DNA of 50,640 nt from Pectinatus sp. (GCA_020025075.1 JAHHSR010000006.1:1-50640), one strand, 5' to 3'; positions 7,486-15,529 are shown, counted from the first letter of the stretch. The notes: a model not told the origin generated them from the sequence alone. A program made the numbers and translations.

Positions 7486-7968
7486 ATGGATATGTTGGAC
7501 AAAAAAATCATTCAGGTTATGCAAAACGGCTTTCCTATCGTTGCTGAGCCATATAAGGAGCTCGCTATGGAAATTGGCATCAGTGAAAGCCAGCTCATCG
7601 AACGCATTGAAGCGCTTCAAGCTGGCGGCCAGATAAGAAAGATGGGCGCTGTTATCGGACATTATACGGCAGGATTTTCCGCCAATGTCCTTTGTGCTTG
7701 GGTGGTACCATATGATAAAATGGATGAAATTGCCAAATCTATGTCCAAGAACCCTGCCGTCTCGCATTGTTATGACCGCGAGGTAACGAAGGATTGGCCT
7801 TATAATATCTACACGATGATTCATGCCAAGACTCGTTCCGAGTGTGATGCCATCGCCGATGCCATCGCCGAAGAAAACAGCCTTGATGAACGCGTCATGC
7901 TTTATAGCGTCAAGGAATGGAAAAAGACGAGCATGCGCTATTTTGAAGAAGAAAAAGTCGCTCAGTGA
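7486..7968 (+). CDS. ahbB: Siroheme decarboxylase subunit AhbB (Lrp/AsnC-like fold)
   Basis: The partner of AhbA, 160 residues, with the same two-domain fold: MLDKKIIQVMQ winged helix at the N-terminus and an RAM-like domain with DWPYNIYTMIHAKT, characteristic of AhbB and of the NirD/H/L heme d1 relatives. The HCYDRE segment (about residue 95) holds a His in the region that binds the tetrapyrrole in characterised enzymes. The gene follows ahbA after 10 nt and is closed by a strong terminator, so ahbAB is a bicistronic unit. A heme supply fits the heme-b protein SdhC encoded 7 kb downstream. Assignment to Ahb rather than Nir follows from the absence of denitrification genes in view. Confidence 0.85.
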   Translation: MDMLDKKIIQVMQNGFPIVAEPYKELAMEIGISESQLIERIEALQAGGQIRKMGAVIGHYTAGFSANVLCAWVVPYDKMDEIAKSMSKNPAVSHCYDREVTKDWPYNIYTMIHAKTRSECDAIADAIAEENSLDERVMLYSVKEWKKTSMRYFEEEKVAQ

Positions 7969-7975
7969 TTTAGTT

Positions 7976-8006
7976 GCCGCGCCAAACGCTGTTGGCGCGG
8001 CTTTTT
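7976..8006 (+). terminator. Rho-independent terminator after ahbB
   Basis: Perfect 10-bp stem GCCGCGCCAA/TTGGCGCGGC (7976-7985 with 7992-8001), 6-nt loop, then five T. Confidence 0.93.
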
Positions 8007-8028
8007 CATGCCCTAAAATCCTGCTTGA

Positions 8029-8057
8029 TTGACTTTAAATTTGTATTTTTATATAAT
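8029..8057 (+). promoter_or_regulatory. alaS promoter
   Basis: TTGACT (8029-8034), 17-nt spacer, TATAAT (8052-8057): a near-perfect sigma-70 promoter. The start would be near 8064, leaving a leader of only about 33 nt, too short for a T-box. Confidence 0.8.
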
Positions 8058-8096
8058 AAAATGTACTTATATGCTTAATATCTGGAGGTTGAGACT

Positions 8097-10715
8097 TTGA
8101 AATACATGAGTGGCAATGAGCTGCGGGAAAAATTCCTGCATTATTTTGAAGGAAAGGGACATTTGCGCCTGCCAAGCGCTTCCTTGATACCAGAAAATGA
8201 CCCGACACTTTTGATGATAGGTGCCGGCATGGCTCCCTTTAAGCCTTTTTTCACGGGCAAAATGAAGCCGCCACGTACGCGCATAACGACGAGCCAGCGT
8301 TGCGTTCGCACGGGCGATATTGAAAACGTCGGCCGCACGGCACGCCATCAAACCTTCTTCGAAATGCTCGGTAATTTTTCTTTTGGCGATTACTTCAAAG
8401 CTGAAGTTATTCCTTGGGCTTGGGAATTTTTAACCAAGGAGTTAGAGCTTCCGGTAGACAAACTCTGGGTAAGCATCTATCCCGATGATAAAGAAGCAGA
8501 ACAAATTTGGCTCGAAAAGACTTCCGTTCATCCCGACCACATCGTTAAAATGGATGATAATTTTTGGGAAATTGGCACGGGCCCTTGCGGTCCCGACTCG
8601 GAAATATACATCGACTTGGGCGAAGAACGCGGCTGCGGTGACCCCAACTGCGCTCCCGGCTGCGATTGTGACCGCTATCTAGAAATCTGGAACCTCGTCT
8701 TCACCCAATATGACCATACTGAAGATGGCAAATATGTGCCACTTGAAAAGAAAAATATCGATACTGGCGCCGGCCTCGAACGCCTCGCCTCTGTCTTACA
8801 GCAAAAACCTACTAACTTTGAAACAGACCTTCTCTACCCGCTTATCGAATACGCTTCCAAAGTTTCCGGCACACCTTATAACAGCAATAAAACGAGCGAT
8901 GTTTCCTTGAAGGTCATCGCCGACCATGCCCGCAGCATTGCCCTCATGGTCATGGATGGCATTTTGCCTTCTAACGAAGGACGTGGCTATGTATTGCGCC
9001 GTATCCTGCGCCGTGCCGTTCGCCATGGACGCTCTTTGGGTATAGAAAAGGAATTTTTGGCGGATACGGTCGATATCACCGCTAAGATTTATGCTGGCGT
9101 CTATGATGGCCTTACAGAGCGTAAAGACTACATCAAAAAAGTAATCAGCATTGAAGAAAACCGCTTCCATTCCACTCTGGCTCAGGGTATGATGCTCCTT
9201 GGTGAAGCCATAAAGAATTTGCAGGCAGAAAATAAGACCATGCTCTCTGGTGCCATTGGCTTCAAGCTTTATGACACTTTTGGCTTCCCTTACGAACTGA
9301 CAGAAGAAATTCTGCATGAAAATGGACTCGAACTCGACAAAGAGGGTTTTGATGCGGAAATGCAAAAACAGCGTGAACGCGCCAGAGGAGCACGTCAAGC
9401 TGCAAAGCGCATTGATATTCCAGATTTGCGTGGCCTTGACGTCAGCAAGCTTTCCTATGACCCGCAGGCCATAAATGCCAAAGTCGTCTGCATCTGGAAA
9501 GATGCCGTTTTAACTGATTCGCTAGATGATGGCGATGAAGCTGGCATTATCCTCGATGTGACGCCTTTTTACGCTGAAGGGGGCGGACAGGTTGGCGATT
9601 GCGGCATCTTGAGCGGCAAGATGGGAAAAGCCAGCGTCTCCAACACCAAAAAGCTTCCCAACGGCACTATTTACCACATCGCCGATATCATCGAAGGTAG
9701 CCTTCATGTTGGCGATACGGTCACGATTGCCATTGACCGCCAAAAACAGCTTGCCTCTTCCCGCAACCACACGGCTACCCATCTTTTGCAGGCTGCTTTA
9801 AAGAAGGTCGTCGGTGAAAATATAAACCAAGCTGGTTCAAGTGTAACGCCTGAACGCTTGCGCTTTGACTTTTCGAGCTTTACACCTCTTACAGCCCAGC
9901 AGCTAAGCGAGGCAGAAAGGCTCGTCAACGAACAAATTATGCGTGCGCTGCCGCTTCAAATTGAGCACATGAAGCAAGATGAAGCAAAGCAAAAAGGCGC
10001 CATGGCTCTATTCAGCGAAAAGTATGGCGATATTGTCCGCGTTGTTACCGTACCAGATTTTAGTATGGAGCTTTGTGGTGGCAATCATGTCAAAAATACA
10101 GGCGAGATTGGCCTCTTTAAGATTATCAGTGAAAGCAGCGTTGCTTCCGGCGTACGCCGCATCGAGGCCATCACGGGAGATGTCGCTTACAATTTCGTTA
10201 ATGGCCGCATTGAACTTCTAGAAGCGGCAGCTCAGCTCGTCAAATCAGATGCAGCTGACCTTTCCAGCAAGATAACGGCGCTTTTATCTGAAAATGCCAA
10301 GCTCAGTGCCCAGCTGGAAGAAATAAAAAAACAGCAGGCACAAGCTGATTCGCAAAACTTGCTCGTCGCTGCTAAAGACTATAACGGCATTAAAGTCGTT
10401 ACAGGCAAGATTGCTGAAGATAACATTAAAGAACTGCGTGCCACGGCCGACATGACCTGTGACCGCCTTGACTGCGGTGTTGCCGTACTTGCTGCTGTAA
10501 CAAAAGAAAAAGTCAGCCTTATTGTCAAGGCTACTGATTCTGCCGTCAAAAAGGGAATACATGCCGGCAAAATTATTAAGGAAGCAGCTGCTGTAATCGG
10601 CGGCAGCGGCGGCGGACGCCCCAATATGGCTCAAGCAGGCGGCAAAGATGCGACAAAATTGACGGATGCCTTCCAAAAAGCCATTGATATAATTATTGAA
10701 CAGACAAAACAATAA
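8097..10715 (+). CDS. alaS: Alanyl-tRNA synthetase
   Basis: Class II synthetase that charges tRNA-Ala, 872 residues, full length. The catalytic domain begins with the ELREKFLHYFEGKGH segment. The editing domain has HTATH near residue 558 and C660-GGNH, the metal ligands that clear Ser/Gly-mischarged tRNA. The C-terminal C-Ala domain ends with the glycine-rich GGSGGGRPNMAQAGG motif. TTG at 8097 is 8 nt after GGAGG (8084-8088); ATG at 8103 is an alternative. The strong promoter and lack of a leader regulator suggest constitutive expression. yrzL and ruvX follow with short gaps, the usual Firmicute order. Confidence 0.98.
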   Translation: MKYMSGNELREKFLHYFEGKGHLRLPSASLIPENDPTLLMIGAGMAPFKPFFTGKMKPPRTRITTSQRCVRTGDIENVGRTARHQTFFEMLGNFSFGDYFKAEVIPWAWEFLTKELELPVDKLWVSIYPDDKEAEQIWLEKTSVHPDHIVKMDDNFWEIGTGPCGPDSEIYIDLGEERGCGDPNCAPGCDCDRYLEIWNLVFTQYDHTEDGKYVPLEKKNIDTGAGLERLASVLQQKPTNFETDLLYPLIEYASKVSGTPYNSNKTSDVSLKVIADHARSIALMVMDGILPSNEGRGYVLRRILRRAVRHGRSLGIEKEFLADTVDITAKIYAGVYDGLTERKDYIKKVISIEENRFHSTLAQGMMLLGEAIKNLQAENKTMLSGAIGFKLYDTFGFPYELTEEILHENGLELDKEGFDAEMQKQRERARGARQAAKRIDIPDLRGLDVSKLSYDPQAINAKVVCIWKDAVLTDSLDDGDEAGIILDVTPFYAEGGGQVGDCGILSGKMGKASVSNTKKLPNGTIYHIADIIEGSLHVGDTVTIAIDRQKQLASSRNHTATHLLQAALKKVVGENINQAGSSVTPERLRFDFSSFTPLTAQQLSEAERLVNEQIMRALPLQIEHMKQDEAKQKGAMALFSEKYGDIVRVVTVPDFSMELCGGNHVKNTGEIGLFKIISESSVASGVRRIEAITGDVAYNFVNGRIELLEAAAQLVKSDAADLSSKITALLSENAKLSAQLEEIKKQQAQADSQNLLVAAKDYNGIKVVTGKIAEDNIKELRATADMTCDRLDCGVAVLAAVTKEKVSLIVKATDSAVKKGIHAGKIIKEAAAVIGGSGGGRPNMAQAGGKDATKLTDAFQKAIDIIIEQTKQ

Positions 10716-10742
10716 TCCGATGATAGATTTGAGGTGTGATTT

Positions 10743-11000
10743 ATGGCTAATCTAGACGAAACGATGATGTTTAAAGTTGGTTCAGAAGAGAATAAAGCCG
10801 AAAGAATTCTTCTTGAAAGCTGCATTTCCATGCGTGAAAAGGGATATAATCCCATCAACCAATTTGTCGGTTATCTGCTTTCCGGTGACCCTGCCTATAT
10901 CACGAGCTACAAAGATGCCAGAAGCAAGGTAAGAAGCATTGACCGCGATGAGCTACTCGCCGAGCTGGTCAAATTCTATCTGGACAAAAATAAGCTATAA
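10743..11000 (+). CDS. IreB/YrzL family regulatory phosphoprotein (UPF0297)
   Basis: An 85-residue protein of the UPF0297 family, with the family pattern MFKVGSEE, EKGYNPINQFVGYLLSGDPAYITSY broken here to its core NPINQFVGYLLSGD, and KARSKVRSIDRDE-type ending (ARSKVRSIDRDELL). The Enterococcus member, IreB, is a small protein phosphorylated by the kinase IreK and affects cephalosporin resistance; function here is inferred. GAGGTG precedes the ATG. It sits between alaS and ruvX, a conserved Firmicute arrangement (B. subtilis yrzL-yrrK). Confidence 0.9.
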   Translation: MANLDETMMFKVGSEENKAERILLESCISMREKGYNPINQFVGYLLSGDPAYITSYKDARSKVRSIDRDELLAELVKFYLDKNKL

Positions 11001-11012
11001 GAGGTTTTTTCT

Positions 11013-11432
11013 ATGCGCATAATCGGTCTTGATGTTGGCGACCGTACTATTGGCGTAGCGATAAGCGATGCCTTGCTCCTCACGGCGCAAGGCATCGAGA
11101 CAATCCGCCGCTCTGACTGGGACAAAGACCTTCAGCGTCTCAAAGAATTAATCGGGCAGCATGAAGTCACAAAGATTGTCGTCGGCCTGCCGCGCAATAT
11201 GAACGGTTCTGAAGGGGAGCGCTGCGATATTGTACGCGATTTCGCTGACCGCTTACAAGAAGTCGTTCCGGATTTGCCCATCATCTTTTGGGATGAACGC
11301 CTCTCCACCGTAGCGGCACAGCGCTATCTCATAGATGCTGATGTGAGCCGCGCTAAGCGCCGCAAAGTAATAGATAAAATGGCTGCTGTTTTTATCTTAC
11401 AAGGTTATTTAGACAGTAAGCCGCAAAAATAA
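11013..11432 (+). CDS. ruvX: YqgF/RuvX family putative RNase H-fold nuclease (pre-16S rRNA processing / Holliday junction resolvase-like)
   Basis: A 139-residue single-domain RNase H-fold protein. The first catalytic Asp is in IGLDVGDRTIGVAISD, the second acidic residue in WDERLSTV, and the last Asp in the C-terminal RKVIDKMAAV helix. E. coli YqgF is needed for 5' maturation of 16S rRNA; the old label is Holliday junction resolvase-like. The ATG is preceded by AAGAGG, 12 nt after yrzL, so it is the last gene of the alaS operon. The stop codon is built into the terminator hairpin that follows. Confidence 0.93.
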   Translation: MRIIGLDVGDRTIGVAISDALLLTAQGIETIRRSDWDKDLQRLKELIGQHEVTKIVVGLPRNMNGSEGERCDIVRDFADRLQEVVPDLPIIFWDERLSTVAAQRYLIDADVSRAKRRKVIDKMAAVFILQGYLDSKPQK

Positions 11433-11470
11433 AAAGAAGCACCGCTGAGAAAAGCGGTGCTTCTTTTTAT
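11431..11470. terminator. Bidirectional terminator between ruvX and the convergent minus-strand genes
   Basis: Perfect 16-bp stem (11431-11446 with 11453-11468; core AGAAGCACCGCT/AGCGGTGCTTCT), 6-nt loop, with A run on one side and T run on the other. It can terminate both ruvX and the small minus-strand ORF whose stop codon (11467-11469) lies inside it. Confidence 0.92.
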
Positions 11471-11664
11471 TTTTTCTCCGGCTTTTTTTCTAAAGAATCG
11501 GAGCCGTATAAACGCTCCGCATAATCAAATACGAGCTTGATGAAAGCTGTAACGAATAAAGCTAAGACGACGCTCACGATGATACTATAATTAAAGCACA
11601 TAAAAGCAATGCAGCCCATACAGGCCAATAATAAAGCGTAAAGAAGATAAATTGCCTTTCCTAT
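11467..11664 (-). CDS. Small two-TM membrane protein, start uncertain
   Basis: An open frame of at least 53 codons (TTG at 11628) and up to 65 (to an ATA codon at 11664; in-frame stop at 11671-11673). It encodes two hydrophobic helices (AIYLLYALLLACMGCIAFM and IIVSVVLALFVTAFIKLVF) followed by a charged tail ending SLEKKPEKK. The TTG would cut into the first helix. A strong purine-rich ribosome site (AAGGAAGGTGAG on the minus strand) lies 5 nt before the ATA codon, so either initiation is non-standard or a start codon has been lost. A candidate -10 (TACACT, 11713-11708) with TG extension lies upstream. Function unknown. The pattern of helices and tail suggests a real gene. Confidence 0.55.
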   Translation of the reverse strand: MGKAIYLLYALLLACMGCIAFMCFNYSIIVSVVLALFVTAFIKLVFDYAERLYGSDSLEKKPEKK

Positions 11665-11765
11665 GCTCGCTCACCTTCCTTTAGCATTAAAAATTTTTCT
11701 CTCTTTTAGTGTACCACAAATATATCCTTGCGTCATTCTCAAGCGCCTCACGCAAAGTTTTTTAA

Positions 11766-11795
11766 TAAAAAAACAGCGACCTTTAAAGGCCGCTG
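11766..11795 (-). terminator. Terminator after sdhB
   Basis: On the minus strand CAGCGGCC-TTTAAA-GGTCGCTG (one G-U pair) is followed by seven T. It lies about 12 nt after the sdhB stop codon. Confidence 0.85.
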
Positions 11796-11806
11796 CCATA
11801 AAAACT

Positions 11807-12565
11807 TTATTTATTGAAGATATTTCTCAGAGCCTGCTTATTGACATCGCGGTTAAGCTGTGCCAGATAAGTCGTCAGCTTGATATTTTTCGGGCAGACT
11901 TCAACGCAGTTTTGGCTATTGCCACAGCTCGTGATACCGCCTTTTTCCATCAGCACATTCAAGCGCTTTTCTTCATCAAACTTACCAAAAGGATGCAAGT
12001 TAAACAGATAAGCCTGAACCGTAGGAGCAGGTCCTATGAAATCAGACTGCGGACCAACGTTAGGGCAAGCTTCCAAGCAGCAGCCGCAAGTCATGCAGTG
12101 TGCTATTTCGTAAGCCGTCGTAGCCTTGTTCGGGTCTTGAATCGGCGCTTCACGGCTTTCCCAGCTGCCATCTACATTAATCCAGCCCTGGATACGCTTT
12201 AAGCTTTCGAACATAATCGAGCGGTCAATCTGCAAATCGCGAATAACCGGGAACGTACGAGCCGGTGCCAAACGAATCGGCTGAGGAATCTTGTCGACCA
12301 AGGTTGCACAAGCCTGACGAGCACGGCCATTGATGACCATCATGCAAGCACCGCAGACCTTTTCAAGGCAGTTGCATTCCCAGACTACCGGTGTAGTCTT
12401 TTTGCCGTCTTTGGTTACAGGATTTTTTTGAATTTCCATAAGCGCTTCGACGACATTCTGAGCCGGACGATGCGGTACTAAAAATTCTTCCGTATAAGGT
12501 TTGCTGTCAGGACCATCCTGACGTTCTATGATAAGATGAATCTTCTTGCCTTGTTCTGCTGCCAT
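11807..12565 (-). CDS. sdhB: Succinate dehydrogenase / fumarate reductase iron-sulfur subunit
   Basis: The electron-transfer subunit linking SdhA flavin to the membrane quinone site; 252 residues. The N-terminal ferredoxin domain holds the [2Fe-2S] ligands in WECNCLEKVCGAC and a distal QAC. The C-terminal domain has CMTCGCCLEACP and CGNSQNCVEVCPK for the [4Fe-4S] and [3Fe-4S] clusters. It closely follows the B. subtilis SdhB pattern, including LFNLHPFGK. In a fermenting anaerobe the complex most likely runs as fumarate reductase. ATG at 12565 follows sdhA by two bases, with GGGAGG inside the sdhA 3' end, so the genes are coupled. Confidence 0.96.
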   Translation of the reverse strand: MAAEQGKKIHLIIERQDGPDSKPYTEEFLVPHRPAQNVVEALMEIQKNPVTKDGKKTTPVVWECNCLEKVCGACMMVINGRARQACATLVDKIPQPIRLAPARTFPVIRDLQIDRSIMFESLKRIQGWINVDGSWESREAPIQDPNKATTAYEIAHCMTCGCCLEACPNVGPQSDFIGPAPTVQAYLFNLHPFGKFDEEKRLNVLMEKGGITSCGNSQNCVEVCPKNIKLTTYLAQLNRDVNKQALRNIFNK

Positions 12566-12567
12566 TA

Positions 12568-14328
12568 TTATTTTTTACCTCCCTTTGAAACGTCATAACG
12601 ACGCGGACGCGGTTTGATCAAGGAATGATCAAATTCTCTGTAGGTAATTTCAGGTTCATTAGTTTCCGGATTGTAAGTTGCAATCGTGGTCTTCATGAAA
12701 TGTTCATCGTCACGGTTCGGGAATTCAGGCTTATAGTGAGCACCGCGGCTTTCATCACGCATACGAGCAGCTTTACAAATGACCATAGCATAGATAATCA
12801 TGTTGTAGAGCTGGCGAATGAACATGGCTTCCTGGTTAGCCCAGCGTCCTTTATCATTGATGCCGATATCATTCCAACGAGCGAGGATTTTCTTAATTTC
12901 GCCGAAGCAATAATCGAGTTCATCATTCTTTCTGACAATCGTGCAATATCTGTTCATCAAATCGCCGAGTTCATGGTGAAGAACATGAGCGTTTTCTTTA
13001 CCATCCATCTTGAGGATTGCTTCAAATTGGTCGGAGCATTCTTTCTTGGCTGCTGCCAATTCAGCATCCGTCAATTCTTCGCCTAATTCATCGCTTTCAG
13101 CCCAACGGATTGCTTCAGGACCGGAAACGGTACCGGAATAGCTTGCCGAAAGGAGAGAGTTGGAGCCAAGGCGATTAGCACCATGATACTGATAGTCACA
13201 TTCGCCCGAAGCGAGCAGAGCAGGAATATTAGTATTGTGCTTAATATCTACCCAGATACCGCCCATCGAATAGTGAACGGAAGGATAAACCTGCATCGGC
13301 ACTTTGCGCGGGTCATCGCCAACAAATTCCGAATACATTTCAAGAATCCCGCCGAGCTTGCGTTCGAGATATTCAGCAGGAATATGGCTCAAGTCGAGAT
13401 AAACGCGATTTTCGCCATTGATGCCGAGATGCTGGTTGACGCAGACATCATAAATAGCACGAGAAGCAATATCACGCGGAACGAGGTTGCCGTATGCCGG
13501 ATACATTTCTTCGAGGAAATACCAAGGCTTGCCATCTTTGTAAGTCCAAACACGGCCACCTTCACCACGGCATGCTTCTGACATCAGGCGATTTTTATCA
13601 TAGCCAGGGATAGCGGTAGGATGAATCTGGATAAATTCACTGTTACCGATTTCAGCACCCTGCTGATAAACAGCCGATACAGCAGAACCATTGCAGATGG
13701 TAGAAGCCGTGCAACGACCAAAGATAACGCCAGGACCACCCGTAGCAAGAATAACAGCATCTGCACGGAAAGCTTCAATTTCCATAGAATTCATGTTCTG
13801 TGCAACGATACCACGACAAACGCCTTGTTTATTCTTAATAATCTTTATGAATTCCCAGAATTCATATTTTTTTACTTTGCCCTGAACTTCGTATTTACGA
13901 ACCTGTTCATCGAGCGAATACAAAAGCTGCTGACCGGTAGTGGAACCAGCAAATGCCGTACGCTTATTTTTCTGGCCACCGAAGTTTCTTAAGTCGAGAT
14001 TACCTTCTGGTGTACGCGTGAACGGAACGCCCATGCGGTCGAACATCTTAATCAATTTAGGTGCAGTTTCACACATGCCCTTAACAGCCGTCTGGTCAGC
14101 TAAGAAGTCACCACCATAGACTGTATCGTCAAAATGTTCCCAAGTCGTATCATTTTCACCCTTGGTATTGAGGCAAGCATTAATACCGCCTTGTGCGCAA
14201 AGGGAATGCGATCTTTTTACGGGGCAATACGAAAATAACTTGACTTCACCGCCGGCTTCGCAGATTTTCATGGTTGCCATCAACCCTGAAATACCGCCGC
14301 CAACAACGATTATATTTTTTTTACTCAC
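12568..14328 (-). CDS. sdhA: Succinate dehydrogenase / fumarate reductase flavoprotein subunit
   Basis: Catalytic subunit that interconverts succinate and fumarate on the cytoplasmic face. The 586-residue length equals that of B. subtilis SdhA. The N-terminal Rossmann segment is IIVVGGGISGLMA. RSHSLCAQGG carries the His that binds FAD covalently. Active-site blocks include QIHPTAIP and the Arg/Glu region MSEACRGEGG; the C-terminal YHGANRLGSNSLL segment is also conserved. GTG at 14328 has AAGGAGAG at proper spacing. The gene sits between sdhC and sdhB in Bacillus order CAB. The direction of the reaction cannot be read from sequence; fumarate reduction is the likely role given PFOR and anaerobic features. 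Confidence 0.97.
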   Translation of the reverse strand: MSKKNIIVVGGGISGLMATMKICEAGGEVKLFSYCPVKRSHSLCAQGGINACLNTKGENDTTWEHFDDTVYGGDFLADQTAVKGMCETAPKLIKMFDRMGVPFTRTPEGNLDLRNFGGQKNKRTAFAGSTTGQQLLYSLDEQVRKYEVQGKVKKYEFWEFIKIIKNKQGVCRGIVAQNMNSMEIEAFRADAVILATGGPGVIFGRCTASTICNGSAVSAVYQQGAEIGNSEFIQIHPTAIPGYDKNRLMSEACRGEGGRVWTYKDGKPWYFLEEMYPAYGNLVPRDIASRAIYDVCVNQHLGINGENRVYLDLSHIPAEYLERKLGGILEMYSEFVGDDPRKVPMQVYPSVHYSMGGIWVDIKHNTNIPALLASGECDYQYHGANRLGSNSLLSASYSGTVSGPEAIRWAESDELGEELTDAELAAAKKECSDQFEAILKMDGKENAHVLHHELGDLMNRYCTIVRKNDELDYCFGEIKKILARWNDIGINDKGRWANQEAMFIRQLYNMIIYAMVICKAARMRDESRGAHYKPEFPNRDDEHFMKTTIATYNPETNEPEITYREFDHSLIKPRPRRYDVSKGGKK

Positions 14329-14357
14329 GTAATTTCTCTCCTTATTTTATAAACTTA

Positions 14358-14978
14358 TCAGTGCATTCTGTAAGAAACCATGAAGGCAATCGTCACGAGG
14401 GACATAAGAGCACACAAGAGCATCATAAGCCAGTTAATTACGGACTGAATGCGTGGGCCCTTAGCAATACCCCATGTCATGCAGAATGTGGTCATGCCGT
14501 TGCAGAAATGGAAAATAGCGGCAAGCATGCCAATAAGATAAAATGCAAACCAAAGATTATTGCTGAACATCATATGCAGCAAGCCATAGGTAATCGGTGT
14601 ACCGCCACCTTTGACGAAGATGCGCAAGTCAATAACATGGACAAACAAAAAGACGAACAGGAAAAGGGCCGTCCATCTTTGAATGGCAAACTGCCAGTTG
14701 CGAGAAAAGCCATAACGAGCAGGATTGTTCTTTGCCTGTAAGACGATGTAAAGGCCATAGAGCATATGGAACAGAAAAGGAATGAGCAAGCCGAAAATTT
14801 CAATTGGCAGCATGATATCATGCGGAATTTCCGCAATTCTTGCTACGGCATCATTAAATGCCTGCGGGCCACCGAGAGCCTCGGAGTTAGAGAAAATGTG
14901 TTCCAACAGGAATACTCCCATTGGGACGATACCGCAAAGTGAATGCAGTCGACGAATGTAAAATGTTGTGTGGAACAT
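14358..14978 (-). CDS. sdhC: Succinate dehydrogenase / fumarate reductase cytochrome b subunit (SdhC, b558 type)
   Basis: Membrane anchor that binds heme b and exchanges electrons with (mena)quinone. From the ATG at 14978, 6 nt after GGAGGT, it has 206 residues and about five hydrophobic helices, like B. subtilis SdhC (202 aa). Several His residues lie in or near helices (RRLHSLCG, LLEHIFSN, FLFHMLYG, LFVHVIDL, AIFHFCNG), enough for two hemes as in the Bacillus di-heme enzyme. The frame extends 17 codons further upstream, without support. An IS200/IS605-type relic with its own promoter and an FNR-like palindrome lie just upstream. Heme demand links it to ahbAB. Confidence 0.95.
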   Translation of the reverse strand: MFHTTFYIRRLHSLCGIVPMGVFLLEHIFSNSEALGGPQAFNDAVARIAEIPHDIMLPIEIFGLLIPFLFHMLYGLYIVLQAKNNPARYGFSRNWQFAIQRWTALFLFVFLFVHVIDLRIFVKGGGTPITYGLLHMMFSNNLWFAFYLIGMLAAIFHFCNGMTTFCMTWGIAKGPRIQSVINWLMMLLCALMSLVTIAFMVSYRMH

Positions 14979-15031
14979 TATGTACCTCCTATTTTTTCTG
15001 CGTGCTAAGCACCGAAAATTTATTGACACAA

Positions 15032-15053
15032 GGCCGCAGCTGGCACTGCGACC
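15032..15053 (-). other. Hairpin in the sdhC leader
   Basis: On the minus strand GGTCGCAG-TGCCAG-CTGCGGCC forms an 8-bp stem with one G-U pair. No T run follows, so it is not a classical terminator. It lies between the FNR-like site and sdhC. Confidence 0.45.
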
Positions 15054-15067
15054 TCATTGAGCCCATA

Positions 15068-15081
15068 TTGATAAAGGTCAA
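15068..15081. promoter_or_regulatory. FNR/Crp-family-like palindrome upstream of sdhCAB
   Basis: TTGAT-AAAG-GTCAA differs by one base from the FNR consensus TTGAT-N4-ATCAA. It lies about 100 nt before the sdhC ATG and directly against the right end of the IS200/IS605-type relic. A weak TAAATT (15022-15017, minus) would place it near -64, a class I position. An oxygen or redox regulator would make sense for fumarate reductase, but no regulator gene is in the window. Confidence 0.35.
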
Positions 15082-15090
15082 TCCAGTGAA

Positions 15091-15279
15091 CTACTCCCGC
15101 CTATAGAGGCGTGAGCTTCCTGCTTCTACGAGAACAGCACTATAGCTCCGAAAAACTATGGCGACTTACACTCTCTCCACAGGCGTAGATTCCCGCAGTT
15201 CCTGCGGTAGTTGTGATTTGTCGGCTAATCTGACTTTGCACATGTTACATCCCGAATGATTACGGAAAATAGAGGATAA
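15091..15279 (-). pseudogene. tnpB C-terminal remnant
   Basis: One minus-strand frame of 63 codons reads LSSIFRNHSGCN ... LPQELRESTPVERV, stop (TAA at 15168-15166), then VAIVFRS ... VLVEAGSSRLYRRE, stop. The ESTPVERV and VEAGSSRL blocks are the usual C-terminal tail of IS200/IS605-family TnpB (OrfB). The internal stop and the lack of the RuvC-like core and zinc finger show it is non-functional as a protein. The stretch may be retained because it is also part of the right-end RNA: it contains the perfect hairpin CCGCAG-GAA-CTGCGG. Confidence 0.8.
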
Positions 15280-15422
15280 TCACAAATCCCTTATTCGTAC
15301 CCGCTGGGAGCTTACTACCTTGGTTATCGGCGATTCAGACTCCGTGAGACCGTAGTACAACAGTCTATAAGATTTCGCAGGTCTTCTCCTTTCTTAGAAG
15401 ATTTCCGATTCATATTATCACG

Positions 15423-15452
15423 ATTATACTACTAAATATAAGACAAAAACAA
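15423..15452 (-). promoter_or_regulatory. Promoter inside the IS200/IS605-type relic
   Basis: On the minus strand TTGTTT (15452-15447), 18-nt spacer, perfect TATAAT (15428-15423). It points through the relic toward sdhC. It may transcribe the omegaRNA-like segment and, if not terminated, contribute to sdhCAB expression. Confidence 0.6.
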
Positions 15453-15488
15453 TCGTATGACTCAATTACTTGCGTAAATTCGCCATAC

Positions 15489-15529
15489 CCGCCTTCATCC
15501 CCCACCTAAAAGGTGGGGACTTTTGGCGG
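15489..15529. repeat. Left-end hairpin of the relic
   Basis: Two-part palindrome: outer CCGCC/GGCGG (15489-15493 with 15525-15529) and inner CCCCACCT-AAA-AGGTGGGG (15500-15507 with 15511-15518). Such imperfect subterminal hairpins are what TnpA of IS200/IS605 recognises. It begins 7 nt after the fumB stop and could also act as a transcriptional stop for fumAB. Confidence 0.7.

Noticed and set aside
7017..7968. Two Lrp/AsnC transcriptional regulators
   Set aside because: The fold is Lrp-like, but the residue patterns are those of AhbA and AhbB, and the pair arrangement is typical for siroheme decarboxylase.
8058..8096. T-box leader upstream of alaS
   Set aside because: The leader after the clear promoter is only about 33 nt and has no specifier or antiterminator elements.
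11663..12202. Plus-strand frame of 179 codons opposite sdhB
   Set aside because: It runs through the sdhB terminator and coding region in antisense; sdhB is unambiguous.
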